From: Protula sp. h YS-2021
Taxonomy: Eukaryota; Annelida; Polychaeta; Sabellida; Serpulidae
NCBI GenBank assembly: GCA_949752745.1
Contig: OX457028.1
Span: 26,045,458 to 26,109,457 of the forward strand
DNA length: 64,000 nt
Direction: 5' to 3'
The stretch's first letter is position 1; each line of letters opens with the position of its first letter. The translations under genes were made by a program, and so were the position numbers. This document shows positions 10,101 to 21,062 of this stretch, piece by piece. The notes beneath the pieces were generated by a model. It searched no databases. It was not told the DNA's origin and saw only the letters and a program-made list of their open reading frames with translations.

Positions 10101-12231
10101 GACAAAAGGGCGACGTCCTGCACAACTTCAATATATTAGAAACAAAAACCCAAAAACAAAAAAGTTGCCGGCCAAATAGCCACGCTGCGGTGCGATCCAC
10201 AAAACTTGGTACCTTGGCATAACAAAACGCCCCCCCCCCTCCACCCACGGGGGGAAACAACAATGTGAGCACATCAAAAAGGCAATGAAGCAAATAACTC
10301 TACATTCCTTATTTTCTTTGGAAATGTAATTGCTTTGAAAGCTTGGAAATTTATACGGGGAGTATGTCCGGTAACTTACTGCACATGCGCAATGCCCTTT
10401 CCAGCGTCTTCAGTATCACGGCCGACTGTTCTCTAACAAGCTGCAAACGAAGAAAGGCGTTTTTCGAGCCTATTTACACACACAGAGTGACAATGCATTC
10501 TCGCAGAAAGAAGTAAGCAAACTGTGCGTTATCTGACCGCGTACAAACTTCGCTCGCCACATTCAAATGAGCGTCATAGGTATAAGCCAACGTGACTCTG
10601 GCGGAGGCTTTGTGAGAATAATCTTGTTGTTTTGCGTATCGCATGTTGCTATGTAACGAACAGGCGGTGTCACAGTACCGGCAAGTATCTGATAGCGAAA
10701 AAGATGTATTTCCACGGCATTTGCTTATCAAAGCCAAGATTGTGTGTGTGTTTGTTAGAGTAGCGATAATCCATGGGACCGGTGTGCTTTGTTTTGGATT
10801 CAGACACTTAAGGAAGACCAGTGGACGCAAATTAATTCAAATGTTTACGTTACCTTCCTATGATTTTAATTTTTACCTCACTCTGTGACAGCATCAGGCA
10901 GACGTCCATGTCACTTCTGTTAGTTCCAAACCCATTCGCTGATGATCCAACCACATACAGATCACAGTCTAAAAGCCAACAGTTTCAACATTTAACAAGT
11001 AACATTTCTGCAGCTGTTGTGACGTTAAAATAAGTGCGGTCCAACAACAACAGGTGACTGTTTGAAATGTACTGAAAGCAAATTGAAAGTTAACGTCACA
11101 ACGTGGTCAACGACTGGAACGTCAAATGAACTCCACCGTGTATTAATTTATTATAAAGTCACATCTAACAAAATGCAATACAATAAAAATTATGTAGAAA
11201 TGAGGGAGAATATCTAATACTTTCTGCTGCAGGCTTTTGTGTTTTGTAACGCTTTATGTAACAACAATAGCCACATACAAGGAAAAACGTCTTTCAGTAT
11301 CGCCTGCAGGGCGTCCCGAAGCCTCATCTTCTTGTTGTACAGCTCGTTTGTCTGTCTCTGCGTCTCATAGTACGTCATCACCTCCTCTTCAATCTGCAAG
11401 TGATTGGTTGTCTAAGGTCTTAGACTTCACTTACAGTCACGCACAATAGCAAACGATCACACTCGAACTCAGGTGATCTTTAACAGCCGTAACAATCTTA
11501 CACAGTCTTGGCTACGTAAAGAACAACGAACTGAAAATTATTATCAAACTAGTCCATTTGCTTACACTGCAGTCCCACTACTGTCAATACAGTCCAGTTA
11601 CTGACAAGATAGTCTAGCTACTGGCATTATAGTCCAGTTACTGATATTGTTTATTCCACGCAGTGACGCAGGCTACCTAAGTTATAGTCATGTTACTGCC
11701 AGTGTTTATTCCACGCACCGACGCAGGCTACCTAAGTTATAGATCAGTTTATGCCAGTGTTTATTCCACGCACTGACGCAGGCTACTCAGAAGCAAAAAG
11801 CATGAACAATGTGATATTGTTATTGTATGCTCTTTGCCAGAAGCCATACTCTCCAACCTTAACACTCACTACTCATTCAGTCAAAATTCAGTTCTTGACT
11901 CAAGCACATGAATTACCGTTTAGCAAGTACTTGAATTAATTAATGACTTCACTATTCAAATGTAATTTTACACTCAATACGGGTTATTGGACTGCGGGAT
12001 TTACTCCCCTTAGACTGGCCTAATATGGGTTATTCAATAGGACTCAAAAATACCACTGTTACACTGACTTCTTCTCCAATGACTTGTTAAGTCTTAAAAG
12101 AGTGTGACCATGATCAAGCAACGAACTTCTAATTGGTGTTCATATTTATGCTGCGGTGCGGGGAATGACCTGAACCTACCTGCTTGTGTTCTGACAACGC
12201 ACCTCGCAGAGGGTGCCTCTCAATCTTCATC
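7006..12231 (-). CDS. TENT2: GLD2/TENT2-like cytoplasmic poly(A) RNA polymerase (gene span; joined exons, interrupted by a gap)
   Basis: Joined - strand exons: 12231-12180, 11393-11279, 10968-10877, 10440-10380, 8451 into the gap, gap to 8149, 7463-7348, 7145-7006. All junctions that can be tested agree in phase. The product is a non-canonical poly(A) polymerase of the GLD2 (PAPD4/TENT2) group, which lengthens poly(A) tails of cytoplasmic mRNAs and small RNAs without its own RRM. The nucleotidyltransferase signature GSSANGFGTNRSDMDVCL is in exon 10968-10877, with the two metal-binding Asp in DMD. The PAP/25A-associated region is seen as NVGDLFVGFLHYY and WKCICIEEPFNLSNTARAV near the C terminus. 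The third catalytic Asp and about 100-120 residues fall in the N gap. Further N-terminal exons may exist above 12231. The gene runs convergent to MZB1 and divergent from METTL26. Confidence 0.85.
7348..7463 (-). CDS. TENT2: GLD2-like, penultimate exon
   Basis: Acceptor TATTTCAG and donor GTAAGG. Encodes FDDQAASVRLGCAVPR through NQWKCICIE (38 codons plus one base at each end). It matches the region just before the EPF...NTARAV block in GLD2 proteins. Confidence 0.82.
8149..8234 (-). CDS. TENT2: GLD2-like, exon fragment on the low side of the gap
   Basis: Open from the gap edge to donor GTAAGT at 8148. Reads SPPEFASDNDQNVGDLFVGF then LHYYSTVF, matching the N-(V/L)-G-(D/E)-L-(L/F)-x-GF segment of the PAP-associated domain. 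The exon's 5' part is hidden by the Ns. Confidence 0.82.
8235..8434. other. Assembly gap, exactly 200 N
   Basis: A run of 200 Ns, a conventional placeholder length. Exon fragments of the GLD2-like gene touch both edges. The missing protein segment plus its introns cannot fit in 200 bases, so the true gap is larger than drawn. Confidence 0.98.
8435..8451 (-). CDS. TENT2: GLD2-like, exon fragment on the high side of the gap
   Basis: Acceptor TTTTCTCAG followed by 17 bases before the Ns. Phase from the previous exon (one base, A) gives TKIEVL, which fits the segment just before the conserved AKVPI(L/V) block of the family. Short, so confidence is moderate. Confidence 0.55.
8452..10379. other. 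GLD2-like intron with degraded repeats
   Basis: Intron between exons 10440-10380 and 8451. It contains an A tract near 8588-8626 (the intron's T tract on -), a 20-G run at about 9104-9123, a short (AT)n at 9529-9547, and about 9548-10260 that reads like an old interspersed element. No exon was found here. Confidence 0.5.
10380..10440 (-). CDS. TENT2: GLD2-like, exon following the catalytic DxD
   Basis: Acceptor GTTTGCAG and donor GTAAGT. Twenty codons, LVREQSAVILKTLERALRMC, plus one base. It matches the helix between the DxD strand and the third catalytic strand in GLD2 enzymes. Phase 0 entry joins SQSE from the previous exon. Confidence 0.82.
10877..10968 (-). CDS. TENT2: GLD2-like, catalytic GSS...DxD exon
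   Basis: Acceptor GGCTTTTAG and donor GTAAAA. Encodes CDLYVVGSSANGFG and TNRSDMDVCLMLSQSE. This is the nucleotidyltransferase motif: the helical turn hG(S/G)S then the DxD pair that binds the two metal ions. The catalytic residues look intact. Confidence 0.9.
11279..11393 (-). CDS. TENT2: GLD2-like, exon upstream of the catalytic motif
   Basis: Acceptor ATCACTTGCAG and donor GTATGT. Thirty-eight codons starting IEEEVMTYYETQRQTNELY and ending AILKDVFP plus one base, which completes Tyr with the next exon (PYCDLYVVGSS). It is a charged helical segment typical of the region before the catalytic domain. Confidence 0.82.
11570..11790. repeat. Short tandem repeats: ~20-bp then ~55-bp units
   Basis: From 11570 a roughly 20-bp unit (AGTCCAGTTACTGACA-like) repeats about four times. 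Then three copies of a ~54-55-bp unit begin near 11648, 11703 and 11757 (TTTATTCCACGCACTGACGC core). It lies in the GLD2-like intron. Confidence 0.8.
12180..12231 (-). CDS. TENT2: GLD2-like, N-terminal exon as seen
   Basis: Donor GTAGGT after codons MKIERHPLRGALSEHKQ, which run in phase 0 into IEEEV of the next exon. The ATG at 12230-12228 may be the start codon; an in-frame TAG lies about 30 bases upstream. A weak acceptor (TTGTTCAAG) directly precedes the ATG, so the exon may instead be internal with more coding exons upstream. The family usually has a long disordered N terminus. Confidence 0.55.
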
Positions 12232-12936
12232 CTTGAACAAATTTTTTTGAAGAACTACATTTACAATGCGGGTATTTTCAGGCCTTAGGAGCTGGCAGAT
12301 ATTCGTAATATTGAGCGCATCTAAGCGGGTTATATAAACGACTTAAATGTTTAAGTAAAATCTCTGTCTTTTTTTTGTTTTTTTTGAACTCGCTGGTTTA
12401 GCTTTTTTGTTTGCTTTGGACAACTAACTACAACTACTTAATCAAAACCATGATGTATTTATACCTTTTGGGATTCCGGAACATTTTTTGGCAAGGAGCC
12501 GCTTGTTTCGATGACACCTTGGTGATATAACTCGGTTTTCTTTTGTTCCTGGATGCTCCGATGCCTCGATGTTCTTTTAATGGTTTTAATCGCTTTGTCT
12601 CACCTGTTTACCATATAGTAAGTAATTATTGAGGGAGGTTTTTGGTTATTACCCTCAGGGGTGCCATTTTCCTAGAAAACAAAACTGGAAAAGAAACCGA
12701 CAAAAATGAAAACAAGTGGCAGAAATGAAAAAAAGGAAAATACTTAAATTTAACTGAAATATAAGTATAAGTAAACATGGCGCAATTGCCATAGTAATTT
12801 AGTATATACACGTAACTAGAGATTTTGCTACCGAGTAACGAAATGGCGAACTTTTCAGCATGAGAAATCCGAAACTGCTAGGGATGCTCTGCAGCTCCCA
12901 CAGTAAAATATTTTTTTTTTTAACCTCGAAGCGAAA

Positions 12937-13455
12937 CTAGAACCTCATTTCGCTATCGAAATGTTAAACACTTGACTAAAATTAAAACCCAAAAATACTT
13001 CCTTCAATTGGTTATTTCTTGAATAATATATTGCAAACAACACAGCTTGAACACGTCTTATAAGCCCAGTAGTGTTTGATTTTTGTTGACGTAAGGTTTG
13101 ATTGATTGTACAGGCATACGCTGCGTTACCTGTTTACGTAGTGAGAGCTCGCACAAAGCTGAGCAACTGTGTGGTGTTCTATGCTATACGTTAAATGCAT
13201 AGAACACCACACAGTAAAAATTACACTCTTTTCACATGGCCTTTTAACAAAGAAAACGAAATCGAAGACGAAAATAAAAAGTGACATGCACACGTTCAGA
13301 TCAAGCTGTTCATAAGTTCCAAGTTTCATGGTCCTAGGGCCTATAGTGTCAGAGAAAAAGAAGACAAAAAAATCGGAAAGCTTTGAAGAAGGAAAAAAAG
13401 GACCTAATTCATATAACCCTTGCAAGTCAAAGGCTCGTCAAGTGTTAACTAGCAT
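12937..13455. repeat. Dispersed repeat, copy 1 (partner 50798-51315)
   Basis: About 520 bp that align nearly end to end with 50798-51315 in the same orientation, beginning TAGAACCTCATTTCGCTA and ending around GGCTCGTCAAGTGTTAA. The copies are clearly diverged by substitutions and small indels. No coding potential or terminal repeats were recognised, so the class is unknown. Confidence 0.85.
13166..13215. repeat. Perfect 19-bp inverted repeat
   Basis: Arms 13166-13184 and 13197-13215 are exact reverse complements around a 12-nt A+T-rich loop. It sits inside dispersed repeat copy 1; the matching site in copy 2 (about 51027-51080) lacks the symmetry. Confidence 0.9.
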
Positions 13456-13750
13456 TCAGAATCGACTGGTTTCCCTGTCCAGTGCATTGTGTACGAGTCA
13501 CGTTATGCAAGAGGCATTAAAGCATCAGACAACTTGCTGGTGTGCGCTAAAGATCAATGCCACGTACTGGACATACCGCTATACCAGCTCGCTCCTCTAA
13601 GCATTGCAGAACCCACTGGTGGGCGCTTGGCACGTGGGCTGTGTGCCTGTCAGCAGTTAAAGTCCCTCCCTCCCTCACCCCCAAACTTATGCCACTGATT
13701 TCATTATTTTATTTCCCTTAAAACCTTAAAATGCCTCATTTTTCAAGCAG

Positions 13751-13830
13751 AAGACACGACCCACCAAGTTATATGTGAAGAAGGCGGGGAAGAGCTTTAC
13801 AAAAAGCTACTGTTTGACCTTGAAGAAAAG
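13751..13830 (+). CDS. Possible orphan coding exon, gene unknown
   Basis: Bounded by acceptor TTTTCAAGCAG (to 13750) and donor GTGAGC (13831). One frame reads DTTHQVICEEGGEELYKKLL then FDLEEK without stops and looks protein-like; another frame is also open (KTRPTKLYVKKAGKSFTK). I do not recognise either peptide and found no partner exons. It could be an exon of an unseen + strand gene, a non-coding RNA exon, or chance. Confidence 0.3.
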
Positions 13831-15240
13831 GTGAGCAAAATTTATTGTTATTTTTTTTTTCACGTAATAGATGTCAATTATTGCGGGAGATTTCCGATTA
13901 TTTCCTTATTCTTTTTTTTTTTTTTTCAAAGAAAGCGTAACACAGAAGTTGCATATCATTACCGTTTTACTGGGAGGGCCTTTTACAAACGCCAATAAAG
14001 ACTTATGGGTCGCTGAATCTCGCACAGAGTAGCCACAGAGGTGCCTCAAAACGAGCGCAGTTGATCTGCATATCACTATATAGTGAGGATTTGAGGCGGT
14101 ACGTGGAAACCTAGCTCCAAGAAGTGGTCCGCTAATGAGGTTCGGCTTACCCGCTTCAAATCCTCGCTATATAACGATATTCAAGTCAACTACGCTCGCT
14201 TTGAGGCATCTCTGTGGCGATGTTCTGCAAAATTCAACGATCCATAAATCTTTATTAGCTTTCGCTAAAGGTCCTCAAAGTACACCGGTAATGATACATA
14301 ATTTCTGTGTCATGCTTTCTTTAAAACAACAAAATATGTCTACATCCAGGGAGCATGGTTTATTACGTGAAAAGGTGATTGTAATTTTTGTAATTATTCA
14401 CCAAAAACTTTTGAATTGCTATTTAAAAAACATGGAAGAAACAAAAAGTGAACTATTGTGTCTGTACAGAATAACTTTATAACTAATTCTGCCTGTATCA
14501 ATTATTTGAGTATATATTTTTACAGATAACCTATAACCCCTTTATTTTAATTTCTGGTCACTTGACTTTGGCCACGTGACATTTAAAGGCCGGAACGTAA
14601 ACATTTGACAGGTAAATGCGGAAACAAATTTTTCTGCACTTCAACGAAGATATTCACGCTATGCAACCGATTGAAAATTGTGCATGTTTTACAAAAGGGG
14701 TGTATTGGCCATGAACGTTCTGTAAATATTCGGACAATAGGGGCTGGTATGCAGGATTCGTGCCTTAGAACATACGAGGTTGACTCCTATTAGCGAAACC
14801 ATGTAAGGCTTCGTAGCTCTCACAGAGAGATATACGAAGTTATTTAAGTCTGAACTGCCTCGGAGCTACGCTTCTGGCCATGGACCACAATCAGATTTCC
14901 TGGTAGAACATAAACACACAAGGAGCAAAAAACCAGAAGCAGCGTAAATGTTTTATTATGTAACACATTTGCAGGCAGTAAATAAACTATTATTGTAAAA
15001 TAATCATAATAATTTGATTGTTCTAGGAAAAAATTGCTGGGAAATATCTATTGTTTTTGCGTAACAACTGCTAAAAATCAGCAAAATACAAGTCGAAATC
15101 GGCCAAAATTTGGGAAGCCACGGTTGCTATTTTCCAATCAGCAAGGCAAAAAATCCAATCGAAGGACTCCCATTTTTCTACTTATTTCTGTTCTTCTAAA
15201 AGGTCCAGTACATCTGATTTTGTGGTTGTTTTAAATCGCG
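13831..15240. other. Intergenic spacer with inverted-repeat element
   Basis: No supported exon. It contains the 14031-14221 inverted repeat and a ~60-bp mini-hairpin with GTAGCTC/GAGCTAC ends at about 14811-14870. Confidence 0.45.
14031..14221. mobile_element. MITE-like imperfect inverted repeat (~190 bp)
   Basis: A left arm (GCCACAGAGGTGCCTCAAAA...) and a right arm (...TTTGAGGCATCTCTGTGGC) are inverted over about 70 bases each. The right arm and the adjoining TAGCTCCAAGAAG block recur at about 16026-16140. It has no coding capacity; probably a non-autonomous DNA element. Confidence 0.65.
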
Positions 15241-15920
15241 AAATGTTGTGGAGAGTGCGAGATTTCAAAATGTTAGGGGAGGAAGGGGCGGGGAAGAATG
15301 TTTACAGTAGATCAAAATTGGTGAAACTGAAAAAACTATTTTCCATAGCTGAAAACAACTGAAGGGGTCCATGCATAAACCTGATAACTGCACCTATCAG
15401 CAGTGGAGAAAAACGCTTTTAAATTTGAAACTTTAGTGACAAACATAGGTTTTTCACACCGCATTTTCCTAAAAAAATGCCCACTTCTACTTGGTTTTGA
15501 GGTGTAAGACTTACATATGTGATAGAACAGAGGCCAAGAAATAACATGGTGGTAATAGTGCATTTTTCTGATAAGTGGAGTTATCAAGTTTCTGCATGGA
15601 CCCCTTCAATTGTTATTTGTCAAGTATCGCAAAATAAGGAATATTTGAGCCGAAAGGATTGGCAAATTTGCGTCCGGCTGATTATGTTTAGTTAGAATTG
15701 AACATTTTGTTTTCACCAATTACGATCTGCTCTAACCAATTCAATCTCCTCTCTCTCGTATGCAAAAAGTCTGTCTATAAATCAAATTACACTTTGGCCG
15801 TTCCCAATAAAAATGCCCAAAAGTTCTGAGTTTCGAATAAAAATAACCGGGTAAAAAATGAAAGAAATTATAAAGAGATTTCGCCTAAATGTCACATTTC
15901 TCTTGTACTAGACAGCAATC
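15241..15920. repeat. Dispersed repeat, inverted partner of 19735-21062
   Basis: Blocks here (about 15290-15340, 15670-15760 and 15783-15920) match, as reverse complement and in reversed order, blocks at about 21030-21062, 20866-20935 and 19735-19878. Each copy carries its own small insertion (15361-15607 here, 19885-20460 there). Confidence 0.65.
15361..15607. mobile_element. MITE, 247 bp, ~28-bp terminal inverted repeats
   Basis: The ends GAAGGGGTCCATGCATAAAC and its near-exact inverted copy define a 247-bp element with no coding capacity, inserted within a larger dispersed repeat. Transposon superfamily is undetermined. Confidence 0.8.
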
Positions 15921-17000
15921 GGGTTTTTAACAACCCGTAATTTTTGATTTTTTTCCCTTATCATTTCTTTATAATTTATCCCAAAATCTGCAGTTGAAAC
16001 AACACCTCACCGAAAAGACCGGAATGTGTAGCTCCAAGAAGCCATCCGCTACTGAGGTTCGGCGGGGGCTTCAAATCCTAGCTATATAACTATATGTAAG
16101 TCAACTACGCTCGCTTTGAGGCACATCTGTGGCGACGTTGCAGTATATTAAGATACATATTAGGATACATACCCAGATTTATGAAGTGTTATGGAGTGCC
16201 CTCAAAGAAAATGTGTTGTTGAAAACTGACATATCTTGATATTTTCATAAAAGAACAAGTCCTAGCAATAACCACAGGCAGACATCATTTGTTTTCTCCT
16301 CATGCGCACGCGTTAATTTATGCGGCAACAGTAAGGCGTTGTTATAATACAGATGACCTCTGAGGAGATCTACGTGTTATTTATAAACAAAGAGCGGATA
16401 TCTATTACAAAAAGTAGACCCCCCTTACCGAATTATTTTCGCGGAATCTCCAGCCTGCAGTGTAAACGGATATTATACAGAATCTACAGATCCCTACAGA
16501 GGTCAGCTGTTTCATAACTACGGTCGAATGGCATGCTGGGTAGAACAAACCCGGAAGATAAACAAAACATTTGACAGCTGGCCGATGCCTGTTTCTTTCA
16601 CCTTTTATGCATAATTTTAAGAAACACAAGGCATGAAAAATGTGGCCTTGGGTGCATAAAGGGTTCTAGTCCCAGGCGACTCCTACCTCCTAGTCCGGGT
16701 AGAAGAGTTGTGATGGACTAGGGTCACTCGGGACTAAAAGGGTTCATACTGCATGACCTATCTATATATGCCAACATAGCGCGGATTACAGTACCGACAA
16801 AGTGCCTCACAGCAACTCACGTTGAGCAATAGAATGTAACGCGTTGTAGCTCCGATAAAGAAATATACCAAATAATAATGAGGAGCTGACTTGGAGCTAG
16901 AGTATGAGCTGTTCTAAATTTTTCTATCTTTTCTTTCATTTTTACCCGGTTCCCTCGCAGTCAAATTTCTTGCGCATTTTATTCGAAACACCAAAAGTTT
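15783..17000. mobile_element. ~1.2-kb non-autonomous element with inverted ends
   Basis: The left end (TTTCGAATAAAAATAACCGG GTAAAAAATGAAAG) and the right end at about 16911-16990 (CTTTCATTTTTACCCGGTTC ... TTATTCGAAAC) form imperfect ~70-bp inverted repeats. The interior has no transposase. A ~310-bp relative with the same ends lies at 19560-19875. Confidence 0.6.
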
Positions 17001-18960
17001 GATTTGGCTTATAATTAATCGTGGTCCGTGGGCTTATTGTAGCTCCAAGATGTCCTCCAATACTGAGTTTCTGATAAATAAATATACTAATTATAAATAA
17101 TGAAGAGCTGACTTGGAGCTAGAGCTCGTAGCATTCTTGGGGCTAGGAGGACGAGTGGGAGGACAAATATTTTAATTACTCAAATAATTTGACAATTTAG
17201 CCATTTCGCCAATACACAAATCAATCATTTACATATCAACAAAAAACATTTTGGAAAACACCTTCAGGTAAAAAAATGAAACAACCTGGGCGATATTTTA
17301 GAACACACATACTGTGTGGATGAAGAAGAAAATCTACATACTGGAAAACGAACTGACAGCCCACAGTCTCTGATTTATTTTGTAACCTTAAACATAAGAC
17401 TCATGTAAAAAGAAAAATATTTCCAAAGCAATTCATTTATGGAATTTACAGACTTGAAGTTATTCAAGTAAGTCAGTTGCTTGCGTTAGAAAACAAACTG
17501 AGAGCCAACAACCTCATTTTTTTAAACTTAAGCATAAGAATCATTTCAATAGAACAAATATTTCGCAAGTTATTCCTTCATTGAATTCACAGACTTGAAG
17601 TTATTCATGTAAATAAGTTGCTTACATGCATAAAATATGCAGTATTAATTATTTTATACCATCTCACCCTGAACAGCCAATTATCATTCTTTATCACACT
17701 GTCTAATACTATAGCATGGCAGCATATGAAGAATCTCCCTCACGAGAAGCATATTTTTTGATATCTTCTCTGCAGACAAGGCTCGTTCATTTATAATAAA
17801 AGAGACAGCAGTAAGACAAAGTAGTAAGTTACTTGTGGTTAAAACCTGTGAGGCAGCAGTGATCGCAGACCAACGAAAACAGATGAACCAGTGGTAATTT
17901 TTCATAAGATAATTTTACTTCAAAATTTAGAGTTGATAAGAGCCACTATAGTAACACTTCTGCAATACATTTATAAAAAAACTGAAAAATAAGGAGTCAT
18001 TACTTTCTAAAACAGTTAAGGGGTGGGATAATTGTGCTAACATATTGAAAAAGGCAAAAATACTTGAATGGCATTAAAAAGTTGCATTAGCAAATTGCCC
18101 CTGCGTACAACAAACTTGACGTGATGCTGAGCGGTGAGGTCTGTTCAGTATATGTGCAGGCACAGATGTAGCTGTTAGTGTGAATGTTTTTCAAACAAGC
18201 TTTTTTTAACTGTCAACTATCATAACTTTTAGGTTAGTATTACGGACAAAACTGTCTTAAAAGGAGTTCCTTATAAAGAGTAACTTAAATATTTTTTGAA
18301 AATCTAAAAAAAAAATAGTATTTAATCGTTAGTCTGCCTTTGCAGCTTTCTCCATTGGGGAAGGTAGCAGTTTCTTTTGAAAGTGTAGATTAGTCATTTG
18401 AACTGTAGTAAGGAATTCCTTAAAATTAATGAGTTTCTTGCTAAAACAATTACTTCATGTAGATATACAAAAGTTTTTTATTCTAAATTACAAAAGTTAA
18501 TGTTAAACAGAATGTTTTTGAAAAAGTCTAGAATGAGACAGATAAAGACTAAAATCATACCGATTTTATTCATCTATATGTAATTAATATTTTTAATGGA
18601 CCTTGTTAGCTTCATTGCCAATTATTCCTCAGAAATTGAAGAATTCCCTGTCAAGAAAATGTCCAACTATATACATATTACGTATCGTTTATCCAATAAC
18701 CTATTATATTTTCCCGGCTTTACCACTTTAATAAATCTACTTCCTATGTAAATATTCGATTTTTGCATATTTTAGATTACCAAGCCTTGATCAATTTCAT
18801 GCATGCAAAACAAGTACTACTGGAGAGCGCACGATCCTAGCTTATAACTGGGTAAATTACAAGATCTTTCAGAGTGATACATTAAGACACACGATAAGGC
18901 TGCTGTATATAAGAGAAAAAAACTAGAAAATTTCAACAGCAGAAGAGTGCTTTTCTGCAC
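17001..18960. other. Intergenic, A+T-rich, nothing recognised
   Basis: I saw no exon, long repeat or structured element, apart from a partial copy of the TAGCTCCAAGA / GGAGCTAGAG end sequences at 17040-17130. Confidence 0.4.

Positions 18961-18961
<1 letters not shown>

Positions 18962-19000
<39 letters not shown>
18962..19000. repeat. Poly(A) tract, 39 bases
   Basis: Uninterrupted A39 followed by GGGGCG. It could be the tail of a degraded retroposon, but no body was recognised upstream. Confidence 0.9.
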
Positions 19001-19003
<3 letters not shown>

Positions 19004-19559
19004 GCGTGCAGCATGTGTGCGGGTAGCTATTGAAATGCAGGTGTTCGATTACAGATACGTTTTAATCAGAGGTCAAATTTGTTCAGACAAAGTACAAATT
19101 TCTTTATATTTCAAGTATTTTCTCAGGCACATTATAAAAAAATGAAATACAGCGCAAAAATGTGGCCAGAACAACGAAGAACGTGTAAAGCTCAACAGTT
19201 CTTTTGCTTATTATGTCATAGCCTATTTTTCGATATCTTCAGTTTTCCCCCTAAATGTTGCAGTTCTGACGTGTCCGGAAGTAAAGTTGGAACTGATTTT
19301 GTTTTCAATCTGAATGGCTTACGCCTCAGCTAGAACGGGCGATTTTAGACAAAATTACTGCGATTTATTTGCATTACATCGAATAGAATATGCCGCTTTT
19401 GTGCGGATTTTCCCTGTCTTCTTTTTGGAGTTCTTAACCGGAAGTAATCTCGGTTACGGTCAGTTAAAACTGGTTCCAGTTAAATCTGAAAAGAACAGGT
19501 AGTTCTAAAACCAGTTATTAGACCGATAAATAGTTATGCCTAAAAGAATAAGCCACACT

Positions 19560-19875
19560 TTGGGTGTTTCGAATAAAATGCGCAAGAATTTTGAATTTCG
19601 ACTGCTAGGAAACCGGGTAAAAATGAAAGAAATGATAGAAAAACCATAGCAAAAACAGCTTATACTCAGAACATAAAAGAAATTGAAACTTGAAAGTATT
19701 TGTTAAAATTTTTAATAAATTATTAAAATAGCATACGGGTTGTTAAGAACCCGATTGCTCTTTGGTGCAAGAGAAATTTGATATTTAGGCGAAATCTCTC
19801 TAGCATTTCTTTCATTTTTACCCGGTTATTTTATTCGAAACTCAGAATTTTTGCGCATTTTTATTGGGAACGCTC
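19560..19875. mobile_element. ~310-bp MITE with TTTCGAATAAAA ends
   Basis: The left end GTGTTTCGAATAAAATGCGC through CCGGGTAAAAATGAAAGAAA and the inverted right end TTTCTTTCATTTTTACCCGG through TTTTATTCGAAAC are long imperfect inverted repeats. It appears to be a shortened relative of the 15783-17000 element. Confidence 0.65.
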
Positions 19876-19884
19876 AAAACTGGT

Positions 19885-20460
19885 GCGTTTATGTGAAGCT
19901 TAACTAGAACCAGAACCGATGACATCCGCAGTGGTAGTTCTGGTTCTAGTTATGCCCTCCAGATAAATGGGGTTCTGAATCTAGTTATGTTTATAAATTT
20001 TAAGAGCAAATCAATTGTAAACAAAGATGAATACACAAATATCATTCAAACTCCGTAAACAATTACTAATATTGAGTTGAAAATACTTTGATATAAAGCA
20101 TTTCATTCGTTGATTTGTAAAATATATATCTTTGAAGACTTTCAATCAAAACAGCAGTCGAAACATTGATGCTGCTGCCAAATATAAAACCACATTTTTT
20201 AAGAGTTTCCTGTCTTTTTGTTCAAATTATCATATTTTACAATACAAATTATCATATTTTACCACTTTTTATGAGAAAGTTACTGACTTTAAATTTTAAA
20301 ATGTTGTTTATAATCTATTCAAAAAGGTCAAGGGCGTACCCGAAGTGTGGCTCGGGTACGATTTTCTTCACGAGAACCGGTTACAGTTGGCCAGATAAAC
20401 GGCAGTTCTAGACCCAGTTATGCGGTTCTGGAACCAGTTATTGCCCACGTAAACGCACGG
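19885..20460. mobile_element. ~575-bp MITE-like element, GTGCGTTTAYGTG ends
   Basis: Left end GTGCGTTTATGTG...AACCAGAACC and right end GGTTCTGGAACC...CACGTAAACGCAC are inverted repeats of about 35 bases. The interior carries repeated GGTTCTAGTTATG-type motifs. It is inserted within the dispersed repeat that partners with 15241-15920. Confidence 0.65.
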
Positions 20461-21062
20461 AGGCAGTACTGACACACGGAAACTAATTACAAATATGCAA
20501 AGATAACTCGAGTAAGCGAATGTGTCAGTTACTTTGTAGATGGTAATCTTTCAATATTTAACCCACTTCTTTGTTTTTTATTTTTAGAATAGAAGGAATC
20601 CTCATATTTGTCAACATTTAAGAACTTGATGAGCGATAATATGAGTTATTTTCTGACTTAATCGCAGGGGAAACAAGGGCCGCGTTTTATTGCGGCGTAT
20701 ATTTTTTCAGAATACTTTGTAAGTTTTTGAAGAATGTTGTACAAAAACACATTAAAAAATTCCTAAGAACTGCGAAGCAATTGAAACGCGCTTTCATTGA
20801 GGATGATTAAAGCTGTGATATGCCCCTAGTATTGATCACACTTGTTCTGGCATACGAGGGAGAGGAGATAGAATTGGCTAGAGTAGATCGTAATTGGTGA
20901 CAACAAAATGCTAAATTCCAAATCCACCAAATAAGCCAGCTGCAAGTTTTGGGAGCCCTATCGACTTAAATGTACATCATTTTGTGATATTTGACAAAAT
21001 AAATTTGTTTTGAACCACGGAAGATGTTCTTTTTCATTTCACCAATTTACATCTACTGTAAC

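Noticed and set aside
9961..10293. 110-codon - strand frame and 80-codon + frame at 9980-10222
   Set aside because: Located in a GLD2-like intron in sequence that looks like an old interspersed repeat; no domain or splice agreement with flanking exons.
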